Assembly (NCBI GenBank): GCA_964409685.1
Contig: CAYPEJ010000001.1
Coordinates: 186,001-250,000, forward strand
Length of the DNA: 64,000 nucleotides
Direction of reading: 5' to 3'
DNA from: Clostridium_AI sp964409685
GTDB lineage: Bacteria; Bacillota; Clostridia; Lachnospirales; Lachnospiraceae
This document shows positions 36,340 to 45,031 of this stretch, piece after piece; positions within the stretch are counted from its first letter, which is position 1; every line of letters starts with the position of its first letter. A program made the translations under genes and the position numbers. A model generated the notes under the pieces. The model searched no databases and was not told where the DNA came from. It saw only the letters and a program-made list of their open reading frames with translations.

Positions 36340-37413
36340 ATGAGTCAAGAACGTGAAATGCCTAAGAAACAACTGTTAAGTTCGCAGATTGATTTAAAGA
36401 AATTCGAACTTGCTACTGATGAAGAAAAGAAACAGCAAGATGTTATGAGTGAATCTTCTACATTCTTCCGTGATGGGATGAGAAGATTACGAAAAAATCC
36501 ATTTGCAATGGGAAGTATTATCGTGCTTGCTTTGATTATTGCGATTATTGTATTTGCACCTGCTGTAGTACCTTATGACTATGCAGAGATTATTACAGTA
36601 AATGGAGTACGTGATAAGACAGCCAAGAATCTAGCACCATTTGAATACTCAAAAAATGAATTAGCATATATGGAACAAGGCGGAAAAGTATTTCCACATA
36701 TTTTTGGAACAGATGAAATGTGCCGAGATTACTTTATTCGTGTTGTGTATGGTACAAGAGTATCCTTATGTGTAGGGTTATTCGCCAGTATCATTGTACT
36801 TATTATCGGGCTTTGCTATGGTGCAATTGCTGGTTATGCTGGTGGAAAAGTCGACCTAATTATGATGCGTATTGTGGATATCATATATTCTTTGCCAGAC
36901 TTACTAATGATTATTTTATTAAGTGTCGTATTACGAGAATTATTATCTGCAAAAATCGCAGGTACAGTTTTTGCGAAGATTGGTAGTAACATGATTTCGT
37001 TGTTTATCGTATTTGGATTATTATACTGGGTAGGTATGGCAAGATTAATTCGTGGTCAGGTATTATCCATTAAACACAATGAATATGTATTAGCATCCCG
37101 CGCAATTGGAGCAAAACCAGGAAGAATATTAAGAAAACATATCCTTCCAAACTGTTTGTCTGTCATTATCGTATCCACAGCATTACAGATTCCTTCCGCC
37201 ATTTTTACAGAGAGTTACTTAAGCTTCATCGGCCTTGGAGTACAGGCGCCTATGCCTTCTCTTGGTTCTTTAGCAAATGCAGCAAGAAGTGGTCTTCAAA
37301 GTTATCCATCTAAATTGTTGTTCCCTGCCGTAACAATATGTTTAATTGTTCTTGCATTCAACTTATTAGGGGATGGACTTCGTGATGCATTCGATCCAAA
37401 GTTAAAGAAATAG
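36340..37413 (+). CDS. oppC: Oligopeptide ABC transporter permease OppC
   Basis: ATG 36340 is chosen because AGGAGG (36327-36332) lies seven bases before it; the ATG at 36334 is only one base away. The 357-residue permease has the OppC architecture: an extended cytosolic N-terminus (about 60 residues), one transmembrane helix, the large external loop with FGTDEMCRDYFIRVVYGTRVS, then five spans. Its EAA loop is YVLASRAIGAKPGRILRKHILPN. FTESYLSFIGLGVQ and PSLGSLANAARSGL near the C-terminus are strongly conserved in this family. It pairs with OppB to form the translocation pore. Confidence 0.96.
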   Translation: MSQEREMPKKQLLSSQIDLKKFELATDEEKKQQDVMSESSTFFRDGMRRLRKNPFAMGSIIVLALIIAIIVFAPAVVPYDYAEIITVNGVRDKTAKNLAPFEYSKNELAYMEQGGKVFPHIFGTDEMCRDYFIRVVYGTRVSLCVGLFASIIVLIIGLCYGAIAGYAGGKVDLIMMRIVDIIYSLPDLLMIILLSVVLRELLSAKIAGTVFAKIGSNMISLFIVFGLLYWVGMARLIRGQVLSIKHNEYVLASRAIGAKPGRILRKHILPNCLSVIIVSTALQIPSAIFTESYLSFIGLGVQAPMPSLGSLANAARSGLQSYPSKLLFPAVTICLIVLAFNLLGDGLRDAFDPKLKK

Positions 37414-37453
37414 AAGTTAGTTAAGAGTTCATTTGAACAGATAGGAGAAGAAG

Positions 37454-38473
37454 ATGAGTAAATATATACTTGAAGTAAAAGACCTCCATACATCATTCCA
37501 GACAGAAAGAGGAGAAGTAATGTCTGTAAATGGTGTGTCCTTTTCATTAGAACCTTCCAAGACACTAGGAATTGTTGGAGAAAGTGGTTCTGGTAAAAGT
37601 GTAACAGCATATTCCATTATGCAGATTTTAGATGCGAACGGTTCGATAAAAAGTGGAGAGATTCTATATAATGGTGAAGATATTACAAAATGGGATAGAA
37701 AGCAAATCGAAAATTTCCGTGGGAAGAAATGTTCCATTATCTTTCAAGACCCAATGACAAGTTTAAATCCTGTATTTACAATAGGAAATCAGTTAATGGA
37801 AGCTATTCTGCTTCACACAGACCGAAATAAGCAACAAGCGAAAGAACGTGCCGTAGAAATGCTTACGCTTGTAGGTGTAAATGAACCAGAAAAGCGTCTG
37901 AAACAATATCCATACGAATTATCTGGTGGTATGAGACAACGTGTTATGATTGCCATGGCACTTGCTTGTGAACCAGATATTCTAATTGCAGATGAACCAA
38001 CAACGGCCTTAGACGTTACGATTCAAGCGCAGATATTAGAATTAATGCAAGATCTTCAAAAGAAACTTGGTATGGCGATTATTATCGTAACACATGATCT
38101 TGGTGTTATCGCAGATATGTGTGATGAAATCATCGTTATGTACGGTGGACGTGTCTGTGAACGTGGAACAGCAGAAGACATTTTCTATCATTCCTGTCAC
38201 GAATACACAAAAGGACTTTTAAAATCCATTCCAACACCAGATAGTACAGATGACCGCCTAGTACCAATTGGTGGAACACCAATTAACTTATTAAATATGC
38301 CAAAAGGTTGTGCATTTAGCACTCGTTGTAGTCAAGCAATGAAAATTTGCTTAGAACAACAACCAGAGGAAATGCGAATTAGCAATTCCCAATTAGCAAG
38401 TTGTTGGTTAAATGTAAAAGCAAAGATGGAAGCGGAAATGAAAGCAGGCAAGGGAGGTACTTCACATGAGTAA
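37454..38473 (+). CDS. oppD: Oligopeptide ABC transporter ATPase OppD
   Basis: This 339-residue ATPase has Walker A GESGSGKS near residue 38, a Q-loop (IFQDPMTSLNP), the signature LSGGMRQR, Walker B ILIADEPTTALD and the switch histidine in IVTHDLG. The C-terminal oligopeptide-transport extension has the CAFSTRC and CWLNVK cysteine residues seen in OppD/DppD, some of which bind an iron-sulfur cluster in homologues. It overlaps oppF by 8 bp, a sign of tight co-translation. It supplies energy jointly with OppF. Confidence 0.96.
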   Translation: MSKYILEVKDLHTSFQTERGEVMSVNGVSFSLEPSKTLGIVGESGSGKSVTAYSIMQILDANGSIKSGEILYNGEDITKWDRKQIENFRGKKCSIIFQDPMTSLNPVFTIGNQLMEAILLHTDRNKQQAKERAVEMLTLVGVNEPEKRLKQYPYELSGGMRQRVMIAMALACEPDILIADEPTTALDVTIQAQILELMQDLQKKLGMAIIIVTHDLGVIADMCDEIIVMYGGRVCERGTAEDIFYHSCHEYTKGLLKSIPTPDSTDDRLVPIGGTPINLLNMPKGCAFSTRCSQAMKICLEQQPEEMRISNSQLASCWLNVKAKMEAEMKAGKGGTSHE

Positions 38474-39440
38474 AGACAATGAAAAATATTTAGTAAAAGT
38501 CAATCATTTAAAGCAGTACTTTCCTATAAACTCAGGATTTGGAAAGCAAACGTACTTAAAAGCAGTTGATGATGTTTCTTTTGCCATCAAGCCAGGAGAA
38601 ACATTAGGATTAGTTGGGGAATCTGGATGCGGAAAAACAACTGTTGGACGTACTTTGTTAAGGCTATATAAACCAACTTCTGGAGAAGTGTATTTTAATG
38701 ATAAGTTAGTAACTGACAAAAATATGAGAAGTTTAAGAAAAGAAATGCAAATGGTATTCCAAGATCCATATTCTTCTCTAAACCCTCGTATGACTGTAGA
38801 AGACATTATCGGAGAACCTTTAGACGTACATCATTTGTATGCCAACAAAAAGGAACGTCGTGATAAAATCTTAGACTTAATGCAATTAGTTGGATTGAAT
38901 GCAGAACATGCAAGAAGATACGCTCATGAATTCTCAGGTGGACAAAGACAGCGTATTGGAATCGCTCGTGCTCTTGCAGTAGATCCAAAGTTTATCGTTT
39001 GTGATGAACCAGTATCTGCGCTGGATGTATCCATTCAAGCACAGGTAATCAATATGTTTGAAGATTTACAAGAAAAATTAGGTGTTGCATACTTATTTAT
39101 TGCTCATGATTTATTAATTGTAAAACATATTTCAGACCGAATTGCAGTTATGTACTTAGGTAAAATTGTTGAGATTGCGGATGCAAATGAATTATATGAT
39201 AAGCCATTGCATCCATATACACAATCCCTGCTTAGTGCCATTCCAATGCCAGATCCAAAGATGGCAAAGGAACGCAAACGTATCGTATTAGAAGGCGATG
39301 TGCCAAGTCCAATGAACATGCCAAGTGGTTGTGCGTTCCGAACACGATGTCGATACGCAACAGACGAGTGTAAAAATGCATGTCCAACTTTAAAAGATCG
39401 TGGGAATGGACATTTTGTAGCATGTCACAAAGACATATAA
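38466..39440 (+). CDS. oppF: Oligopeptide ABC transporter ATPase OppF
   Basis: The 324-residue second ATPase of the transporter has Walker A GESGCGKTT near residue 53, Q-loop MVFQDPYSSLNPRM, signature FSGGQRQRIGIARAL, Walker B FIVCDEPVSALD and switch IAHDL. Its C-terminus has CAFRTRC and a terminal Cys/His pair, as in OppF/DppF. It begins inside the end of oppD. A small hairpin separates it from oppA, so message levels of the binding protein may differ from those of the upstream genes. Confidence 0.96.
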   Translation: MSKDNEKYLVKVNHLKQYFPINSGFGKQTYLKAVDDVSFAIKPGETLGLVGESGCGKTTVGRTLLRLYKPTSGEVYFNDKLVTDKNMRSLRKEMQMVFQDPYSSLNPRMTVEDIIGEPLDVHHLYANKKERRDKILDLMQLVGLNAEHARRYAHEFSGGQRQRIGIARALAVDPKFIVCDEPVSALDVSIQAQVINMFEDLQEKLGVAYLFIAHDLLIVKHISDRIAVMYLGKIVEIADANELYDKPLHPYTQSLLSAIPMPDPKMAKERKRIVLEGDVPSPMNMPSGCAFRTRCRYATDECKNACPTLKDRGNGHFVACHKDI

Positions 39441-39473
39441 ATGAAAGTAAACTAACGATGATACTTCGTATAT

Positions 39474-39494
39474 GGGTAGGTTCTCTGCCTGCCC
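39474..39494 (+). promoter_or_regulatory. Intercistronic hairpin between oppF and oppA
   Basis: GGGTAGG (39474-39480) pairs with CCTGCCC (39488-39494), a 7-bp stem with one wobble and a seven-base loop, without a T-tract. It sits 44 bases before the oppA start. RNA hairpins at this position often act as processing or stabilising sites so that the binding protein is made in excess; that role is inferred. Confidence 0.4.
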
Positions 39495-39537
39495 TACATA
39501 CTTGTATAGAAAATGAATAAGAAGGAGAGATAGAAAG

Positions 39538-41286
39538 ATGAGAAAAAAACTTTTATCACTTACACTAGCAACATGCCTTTTTGCATCTATGCTTACAGGC
39601 TGTGGCAGTAACAATAATAGCAATAGTGGCAATAATCAGCCAGCTTCCTCAGCAGAGGCATCAGCAGATTCCACATCAGACAAAAGTACATTACGTATTA
39701 ACTTAGCATCAGAACCACAATACTTAGACCCAGCATTAAGCTCCTCCGTAGACGGTGGATGTTTATCAGTGAACTCTTTCGTAGGTCTTTTCGTTACAGA
39801 TGCGGATAACAATGCAGTTCCAGCATTATGTGATACTTACGAAGTAAGTGAAGATCAATTAACTTACACATTTACTTTAAAAAATGATTTAAAATGGAGC
39901 GACGGTTCCGAATTAACAGCAGCAGATTTCGAATACTCATGGAAACGTGCAGCAGATCCAAATACAGGTGCAGATTATAGTTATTTATTTGATGTATTCG
40001 CTAAAAATGATGACGGAAGCATTCAAGTTACAGCAGATGGCAATACATTAACAGCAGTATTAGCAGCGCCATGCCCATACTTCTTAGATTTAGTAGCATT
40101 TCCAACATTTTTACCAGTACATCAAGCATCTGTAGAAGCAGCGAATCCAGATGGGAAAAATCCTGGTGCATGGGCATCGGAAGCAGGATTTATCTCCAAC
40201 GGTGCATACACCTTAGAGTCTTGGTCACACAACGAAAATATGGTATATGTAAAAAATCCATATTTCTATGATGCTGAAAATGTAACCGTAGATAAATTAG
40301 AATTCATGTTATCTGCGGACGATACAGCAATATTTGCCGCATACAATGCTGGTAACTTAGATTTTATTGAATCAGTACCAACAGACGAAACAGCCAATTT
40401 GTTAGATAATGAAGATTTCTATGTAGCAGACCAATTAGGAACATACTTCGTTACATTTAACGTAAATGCAGAGATATTTGATGGCAAAACAGTAGAAGAA
40501 GCTGCAACCATGCGTAAAGCATTAAGTTTACTAATCGACCGCGACTATATCATTGCAAATGTCGCTCAAACAGGTCAAAAACTTGCAACAAGCTTCGTTC
40601 CAGAAGGAATGGCAGATGGTAACGGCGGTATCTTCAAATCAGAAGAATACACATACCCAGATATGTCCTCTTTCGGTTACTACAGTGCAGAATATGATGC
40701 ATTAGCAGCAAAAGAACAAGCAATTGAATTATTATCCAGCATTGGATACAAATTCGATGACAATGGTATGTTAAGCTCCGAAACACCAATTTCCTTTGTA
40801 TACTTAATCAACGAAAATACAGGTCACCAAGCAGTAGCGGAATCTATTCAGCAAGACTGGGCTTCCATTGGTATTGAATGTACAATTCAAACAGAAGAAT
40901 GGAGTACATTTACATCAACACGTAAAGCAGGTGCTTTCACAGTAGCTCGTGACGGATGGGTAGCAGATTTCAACGATCCAATCAACATGCTTGAAATGTG
41001 GACTACAGAATCTGGTAATAACAATGCACAATTAGGAAAAGAAAAGAAAGTATCTTCTGCACCAGACTGGACAGAGTACAATAAGTTAATCGAGGATGCA
41101 AGAACATGTGCAGATTTCGCAGAACGTGCACAATTACTACACAAAGCAGAAGATATTTTGATGGCTTCTTGGGCAGTGTGTCCACTTTACTACTACAACG
41201 ATGTATACATGTTGAAGAGCAATGTAAGTAATGTAATCGTAACTTTATTTGGTATGAAGTATTTTATGTATGCAAATATTGAATAG
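39538..41286 (+). CDS. oppA: Oligopeptide-binding lipoprotein OppA
   Basis: The 582-residue extracellular solute-binding protein has a lipobox LTGCG (Cys at about residue 22) after a short hydrophobic signal, then an Asn/Ser-rich tether (SNNNSNSGNNQPASS). The mature part matches SBP family 5: LRINLASEPQYLDPA, LKNDLKWSDGSELTAADFEYSW, AYTLESW, ALSLLIDRDYI and the C-terminal CPLYYYNDVY. It would sit anchored to the outer face of the membrane and deliver peptides to OppBC. AAGGAGAG precedes the ATG. It is the last gene of the operon; a hairpin follows 100 bp later. Confidence 0.96.
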   Translation: MRKKLLSLTLATCLFASMLTGCGSNNNSNSGNNQPASSAEASADSTSDKSTLRINLASEPQYLDPALSSSVDGGCLSVNSFVGLFVTDADNNAVPALCDTYEVSEDQLTYTFTLKNDLKWSDGSELTAADFEYSWKRAADPNTGADYSYLFDVFAKNDDGSIQVTADGNTLTAVLAAPCPYFLDLVAFPTFLPVHQASVEAANPDGKNPGAWASEAGFISNGAYTLESWSHNENMVYVKNPYFYDAENVTVDKLEFMLSADDTAIFAAYNAGNLDFIESVPTDETANLLDNEDFYVADQLGTYFVTFNVNAEIFDGKTVEEAATMRKALSLLIDRDYIIANVAQTGQKLATSFVPEGMADGNGGIFKSEEYTYPDMSSFGYYSAEYDALAAKEQAIELLSSIGYKFDDNGMLSSETPISFVYLINENTGHQAVAESIQQDWASIGIECTIQTEEWSTFTSTRKAGAFTVARDGWVADFNDPINMLEMWTTESGNNNAQLGKEKKVSSAPDWTEYNKLIEDARTCADFAERAQLLHKAEDILMASWAVCPLYYYNDVYMLKSNVSNVIVTLFGMKYFMYANIE

Positions 41287-41387
41287 AAAATTTGAATAGT
41301 GAATTGTAAGGTGAAAGTCCATACCTACAACAAATCATAAGATAGTTTGTAAGTGAAATTCCCATATGGATTTTTGGATTACAAATG

Positions 41388-41423
41388 CAAAGAGAGCAGA
41401 TGTGAAAGCATTTGCTCTCTTTG
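41388..41423 (+). terminator. Hairpin terminator after oppA
   Basis: CAAAGAGAGCA (41388-41398) pairs perfectly with TGCTCTCTTTG (41413-41423) around a 14-base loop. The right arm ends in TTT but no long T-run follows, so termination may be partial. It ends the opp operon about 100 bp after the stop. Confidence 0.6.
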
Positions 41424-41511
41424 ACATATAAGCGAAAACTAGATTGAAACCGTCACTATTAAAATAAGCGTATAAAAGCAAAGTGAGATTTAAAACATTT
41501 TCGTATAGATT

Positions 41512-41534
41512 ATATAGTTACTATATGGTAAAAT
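41512..41534 (+). promoter_or_regulatory. Possible operator/promoter before the lysozyme-like gene
   Basis: ATATAG (41512-41517) and CTATAT (41521-41526) form a small palindrome, and TAAAAT at 41529-41534 could be a -10 element. No convincing -35 is visible. Apart from this and the interrupted small frame that follows, the 41424-41565 stretch shows nothing recognisable. Confidence 0.25.
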
Positions 41535-41565
41535 ATAGAACAAAATGAAATTAGGAGGAATATCC

Positions 41566-41712
41566 ATGTAGAAACAGATAGAAAGTATGTTCAATAAATC
41601 CAATAAGAATATACCATTTTTATGGAGAGAAGAATGTAATGTTGAACAGGCGATAAAAAAGTTCGGTTATAGGAATGTCATAGAAAGAGGGAATGATTGT
41701 GAAAGTAAATAA
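41566..41712 (+). pseudogene. Small frame with an ideal ribosome binding site but TAG as second codon
   Basis: AGGAGG at 41553-41558 is followed, at ideal spacing, by ATG 41566 and then immediately by TAG. The same frame then stays open for 46 more codons (from KQIESMFNKSNKN to GNDCESK) before TAA at 41710. It overlaps the start of the next gene in another frame. Either a nonsense mutation inactivated a small gene, or ATG-TAG is a translation-initiation lure, or translation restarts at ATG 41587. I do not recognise the peptide. Confidence 0.35.
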
Positions 41713-43156
41713 TACGGTTCGTACCGCATCTGTAAATTCTGCAAGAAAGACTAGTAACAGCAAAACGACAAGCACAGCGAAAAGCAGCAGTAAAGCAGTT
41801 AGTAGCAAAAAAACGACAAGCACAGCGAAAAGCAGCAGTAAAGCAACTAGTAGTAAAACGACAAGCACAGCGAAAAGTAGCAGTAAAGCAACTAGTAGTA
41901 AAAAAACGACAAGCACAGCAAAAAGCAGCAGTAAAGCAACTAGCAACAAAACGACAAGCACAGCAAAAAGCAGCAGTAAAGCAACTAGTAGCAAAAAAAC
42001 GACAAGCACAGCAAAAAGCAGTAGTAAAACTAAGACAGGTATTCAGGCTAGCAGCAATAAAGGTTTAGTTGATGCAAAAACCAAAACCAATACTAAAACT
42101 TCCATTGCATCAACTATCGCCAGCAAGATAACCAGTTCTGCCAAAAGCATCATTAATAGCTCATCTAAGGGGAATTCCAATTTGACTTCTTCCAATTCGA
42201 GTAGTATAATCGGTTCGGTTACGAAATACATAGTAGATGCACCTGCCATCTATACAAGTCAGGCACTTAAATCAACGATTGGTAAAGATACCTCTTCTTT
42301 AGGAAATCAATTAAGTAAAGGCTATGTTCCAGGAATGCCAAGTGACGTCTTCCAAAAACAAAAGCAGTCTTCCAAAGACTATATCTCAGGAATGCCAAGT
42401 GATGTCTATAATAAAGTAAAGAATTCCACTAAGCCAAAATATAATGGAAAAAATTCTTCCATTAATAAGATGCTGTCCAATCTGGACAAGGATAAAACTT
42501 TGAAACTGACTTCCGATCAAAAAAAGGCGATGCTATATGCAGGAGAGAAAATGTTGAATGATGGATATGATGCAAAATTTGTAGCAGGGGTACTTGCGAA
42601 CATTAAGCATGAAGGAGAGCCAGGGAAATTTGAGAGTTCCAATTATAGTACTCATCCTGAGGAGAAACCTAAGTATCTGGAAAATATGGATAAGGACTTT
42701 GGTTATGCAGAGAAATACTCTGGAAAAAACATTAGTGAAGTTGGTATTAAGGAAACTGTTAAGCTTCAGAAAGAGGCATCCAAAAAAGTACATATTGAAA
42801 ATGTCAATGGGAAAAAAACAGAGGTAATAGACCAGTTTGGACTTGGGATGTTTCAGTTTACAGGTGCTCGTACAAGTGCTTTACTTGATGAATACCAGGC
42901 ATTTTATAACAGAACAAAAGAGAACCATCCTACCAAGGAGCAGTGTTTAGAGATAGAAATCAGTTTTGCACTAAAAGAACTTAAGAGTGAAAACTATCGA
43001 ACTATCTATGAATCATGGAAAGAAGGGAAGAAAACAGCTTATAGTGCTGGGGAAAAGTTCTGCAAAGAGTATGAGAATCCAAAAGATAAAGATAGTCAAG
43101 CAATTATACGAGGAAACGACGCAGAGAAAATCTATGCCGTGATGAAAAAGAAGTAA
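41693..43156 (+). CDS. Ser/Thr/Lys-repeat protein with C-terminal phage-tail-lysozyme-like domain
   Basis: The 487-residue product may start at ATG 41693 or at GTG 41699, which has better spacing from GAGGG. Residues about 24-115 are six tandem KTTSTAKSSSKA-type units, alternately 16 and 15 residues long, with no hydrophobic signal peptide ahead of them. A further Ser/Lys-rich linker contains two copies of YxxGMPSDV (about residues 210-245). The C-terminal 220 residues look like the phage tail lysozyme family: SDQKKAMLYAGEKMLNDG, VAGVLANIKHEGEPG (probable catalytic Glu), and FGLGMFQFTGARTSALL, equivalent to the GxGxxQWTGxR block. The likely activity is peptidoglycan cleavage. It is followed after 16 bp by two lipoproteins that could be immunity proteins. 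How a protein lacking a signal peptide leaves the cell is unclear; a specialised secretion route or lysis is possible. Confidence 0.8.
   Translation: MIVKVNNTVRTASVNSARKTSNSKTTSTAKSSSKAVSSKKTTSTAKSSSKATSSKTTSTAKSSSKATSSKKTTSTAKSSSKATSNKTTSTAKSSSKATSSKKTTSTAKSSSKTKTGIQASSNKGLVDAKTKTNTKTSIASTIASKITSSAKSIINSSSKGNSNLTSSNSSSIIGSVTKYIVDAPAIYTSQALKSTIGKDTSSLGNQLSKGYVPGMPSDVFQKQKQSSKDYISGMPSDVYNKVKNSTKPKYNGKNSSINKMLSNLDKDKTLKLTSDQKKAMLYAGEKMLNDGYDAKFVAGVLANIKHEGEPGKFESSNYSTHPEEKPKYLENMDKDFGYAEKYSGKNISEVGIKETVKLQKEASKKVHIENVNGKKTEVIDQFGLGMFQFTGARTSALLDEYQAFYNRTKENHPTKEQCLEIEISFALKELKSENYRTIYESWKEGKKTAYSAGEKFCKEYENPKDKDSQAIIRGNDAEKIYAVMKKK
41758..42035 (+). repeat. Tandem 48/45-bp coding repeats (93-bp composite unit, three copies)
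   Basis: Six near-identical units beginning acgacaagcacagc alternate between 48 and 45 bp because every second unit ends with one extra Lys codon. This makes a 93-bp higher-order repeat present three times. Differences are mostly synonymous (gcg/gca, agc/agt), indicating recent unequal exchange or slippage. The array keeps the reading frame and would expand or contract the Ser/Lys stalk in roughly 15-residue steps. Confidence 0.9.
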
Positions 43157-43172
43157 TACAAGGAGGAATAAA

Positions 43173-44045
43173 ATGAAACGAATATACCTATTATGTCTTC
43201 TAGGCGCTATCTGTTTTCTATTAACATCATGTGGAATTAAGGAATCGGCTACAGATAGCATTGTAACAGAAAGCCCTATAATAGAGCCAACATTGGAACC
43301 TGAACCTATCTTAAGTCCAAGTCCAACTATAGAAACGGATCATTTTATAGGGGAATACATGGATTCGGAAACAAATCAACCAGGTCTTGGTCTTCAAATT
43401 CAAAAGGATGAGGATGGCTATTGGGTGGAAATGGAGGTTTTAGGAAAGTACCGTGTACCATGTTGTCTAAGTGAAGTGGTAGATGGGAAAATTGAATTTT
43501 CTGCATGGGGAAAAGGGGAGTCCATGGATGGAACAGTTACTGAGGAAGATGGTATTGCAACCGTAACATTTTTACAAGACTGTTGGGATGTTGTTCATGC
43601 AGGAGATACTTTTGTTTATCATAAGCTATCCGATATTCCTTACCTACAATATAATGAATGGATTAAGAACAATCCGAGTCCAAGTCCAATCATAAAGGAA
43701 GAGGATTTTGTAGGGGAATATTTTGAGGAAACAATAAATTGGCCAAATCTAGAAATTGAAAGAAAAGAAGATGGTACCTTTCTGGTAGATTTTGAGATTT
43801 GGAAAGTATACAGTATTGATCCATGTGTAGGGGAATTTGTAGATGATGCAATTGAATTTACTTTCGAGGATGAGGAATCAAAAGAGCTCATGAAGGGGAC
43901 GATTACAATGGAAAATGGGTATGCTGTCCTTACGATTAAGTCTGACTACTGGAAAAATATTGATAAAACAGATACATATTTTTATTACAAAGTATACGAT
44001 ACCCCATACTATTCCAAGAATAATGATGAAATATCGGAGGAATAA
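43173..44045 (+). CDS. Two-domain lipoprotein, copy 1 (possible immunity protein)
   Basis: The 290-residue protein has a signal sequence and lipobox (LLTSCGIKES, Cys near residue 21), then a Glu/Pro/Ser spacer. Two homologous repeats of about 105 residues follow, beginning DHFIGEYMDSETN and EDFVGEYFEETIN; each contains a GYWVEME- or GTFLVDF-type strand, a C-x-G/S-E-V/F segment, and an F-x-Y-H/Y-K end. The repeats look like small beta-barrel domains, but I do not recognise the family. It starts 16 bp after the lysozyme-like gene with GGAGG nine bases upstream, so it belongs to that operon. By analogy with other cell-wall-toxin loci it could protect the producer's own wall; that is inference. 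Confidence 0.85.
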   Translation: MKRIYLLCLLGAICFLLTSCGIKESATDSIVTESPIIEPTLEPEPILSPSPTIETDHFIGEYMDSETNQPGLGLQIQKDEDGYWVEMEVLGKYRVPCCLSEVVDGKIEFSAWGKGESMDGTVTEEDGIATVTFLQDCWDVVHAGDTFVYHKLSDIPYLQYNEWIKNNPSPSPIIKEEDFVGEYFEETINWPNLEIERKEDGTFLVDFEIWKVYSIDPCVGEFVDDAIEFTFEDEESKELMKGTITMENGYAVLTIKSDYWKNIDKTDTYFYYKVYDTPYYSKNNDEISEE

Positions 44046-44046
44046 A

Positions 44047-44919
44047 ATGAAACGAATATACCTATTATATCTTATGGGGGCTATCTGTTTTCTATTAACA
44101 TCATGTGGAATTAAGGAATCGGCTACAGATAGCATTGTAACAGAAAGCCCTATAATAGAGCCAACATTGGAACCTGAACCTATCTTAAGTCCAAGTCCAA
44201 CTATAGAAACGGATCATTTTATAGGGGAATACATGGATTCGGAAACAAATCAACCAGGTCTTGGTCTTCAAATTCAAAAGGATGAGGATGGCTATTGGGT
44301 GGAAATGGAGGTTTTAGGAAAGTACCGTGTACCATGTTGTCTAAGTGAAGTGGTAGATGGGAAAATTGAATTTTCTGCATGGGGAAAAGGGGAGTCCATG
44401 GATGGAACAGTTACTGAGGAAGATGGTATTGCAACCGTAACATTTTTACAAGACTGTTGGGATGTTGTTCATGCAGGAGATACTTTTGTTTATCATAAGC
44501 TATCCGATATTCCTTACCTACAATATAATGAATGGATTAAGAACAATCCGAGTCCAAGTCCAATCATAAAGGAAGAGGATTTTGTAGGGGAATATTTTGA
44601 AGATACAATAAACTGGCCAAATCTAGAAATTGAAAGAAAAGAAGATGGTACTTTTCTGGTAGATTTTGAGATTTGGAAAGTATACAGTATTGATCCATGT
44701 GTAGGGAAATTTGTAGATAATGCAATTGAATTTACTTTCGAGGATGAGGAATCAAAGGAGATCATGAAGGGGACGATTACAATGGAAAATGGGTATGCTG
44801 TCCTTACAATTAAGTCTGACTACTGGGAAAATATTGATAAAACAGATACATACTTTTATTACAAAGTATACGATACCCCGTACTATTCCAAGAATAATGA
44901 TGAAATATCGGAGGAATAA
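44047..44919 (+). CDS. Two-domain lipoprotein, copy 2 (near-identical duplicate)
   Basis: This gene is an 874-bp tandem duplicate of the preceding one and is the same length, 290 residues. The sequences differ only in the signal peptide (YLLYLMG versus YLLCLLG) and about nine positions in the second domain, for example EDTINW for EETINW, VGKFVDN for VGEFVDD, and KEIM for KELM. The start ATG 44047 lies one base after the stop of copy 1; a longer in-frame extension from 43915 is only readthrough of copy 1 sequence. Lipobox and domains are as in copy 1. Two retained copies suggest dosage selection or very recent duplication. Confidence 0.87.
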   Translation: MKRIYLLYLMGAICFLLTSCGIKESATDSIVTESPIIEPTLEPEPILSPSPTIETDHFIGEYMDSETNQPGLGLQIQKDEDGYWVEMEVLGKYRVPCCLSEVVDGKIEFSAWGKGESMDGTVTEEDGIATVTFLQDCWDVVHAGDTFVYHKLSDIPYLQYNEWIKNNPSPSPIIKEEDFVGEYFEDTINWPNLEIERKEDGTFLVDFEIWKVYSIDPCVGKFVDNAIEFTFEDEESKEIMKGTITMENGYAVLTIKSDYWENIDKTDTYFYYKVYDTPYYSKNNDEISEE

Positions 44920-45031
44920 AATAGTAGAGCACTTTGTTAGGAATATAAGTTTTCTTCCATCTCCCTCACAATATTGCATATGCTACCAAAATGAGGTATA
45001 TTAACATTAATTACAATAATAAGGAGGCATT

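Noticed and set aside
41300..41380. Group II intron or cobalamin riboswitch-like GTGAAAGTCC / GTGAAATTCC pieces after oppA
   Set aside because: Only isolated ten-base similarities; no intron domain V, reverse transcriptase or riboswitch core is present.
41620..42009. Minus-strand 129-codon frame rich in Leu/Val/Ala over the Ser/Lys repeats
   Set aside because: It is the mirror of a repetitive coding array on the + strand, with no ribosome binding site; the hydrophobic repeat is a codon-pattern artefact.
41758..42035. Regularly repeated sequence that might suggest a CRISPR array
   Set aside because: Units are directly adjacent without unique spacers, keep an open reading frame and encode a Ser/Thr/Lys stalk.
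43915..44046. In-frame N-terminal extension of lipoprotein copy 2
   Set aside because: It would translate the 3' end of copy 1 in another frame; the true start with GGAGG and a lipobox is ATG 44047.
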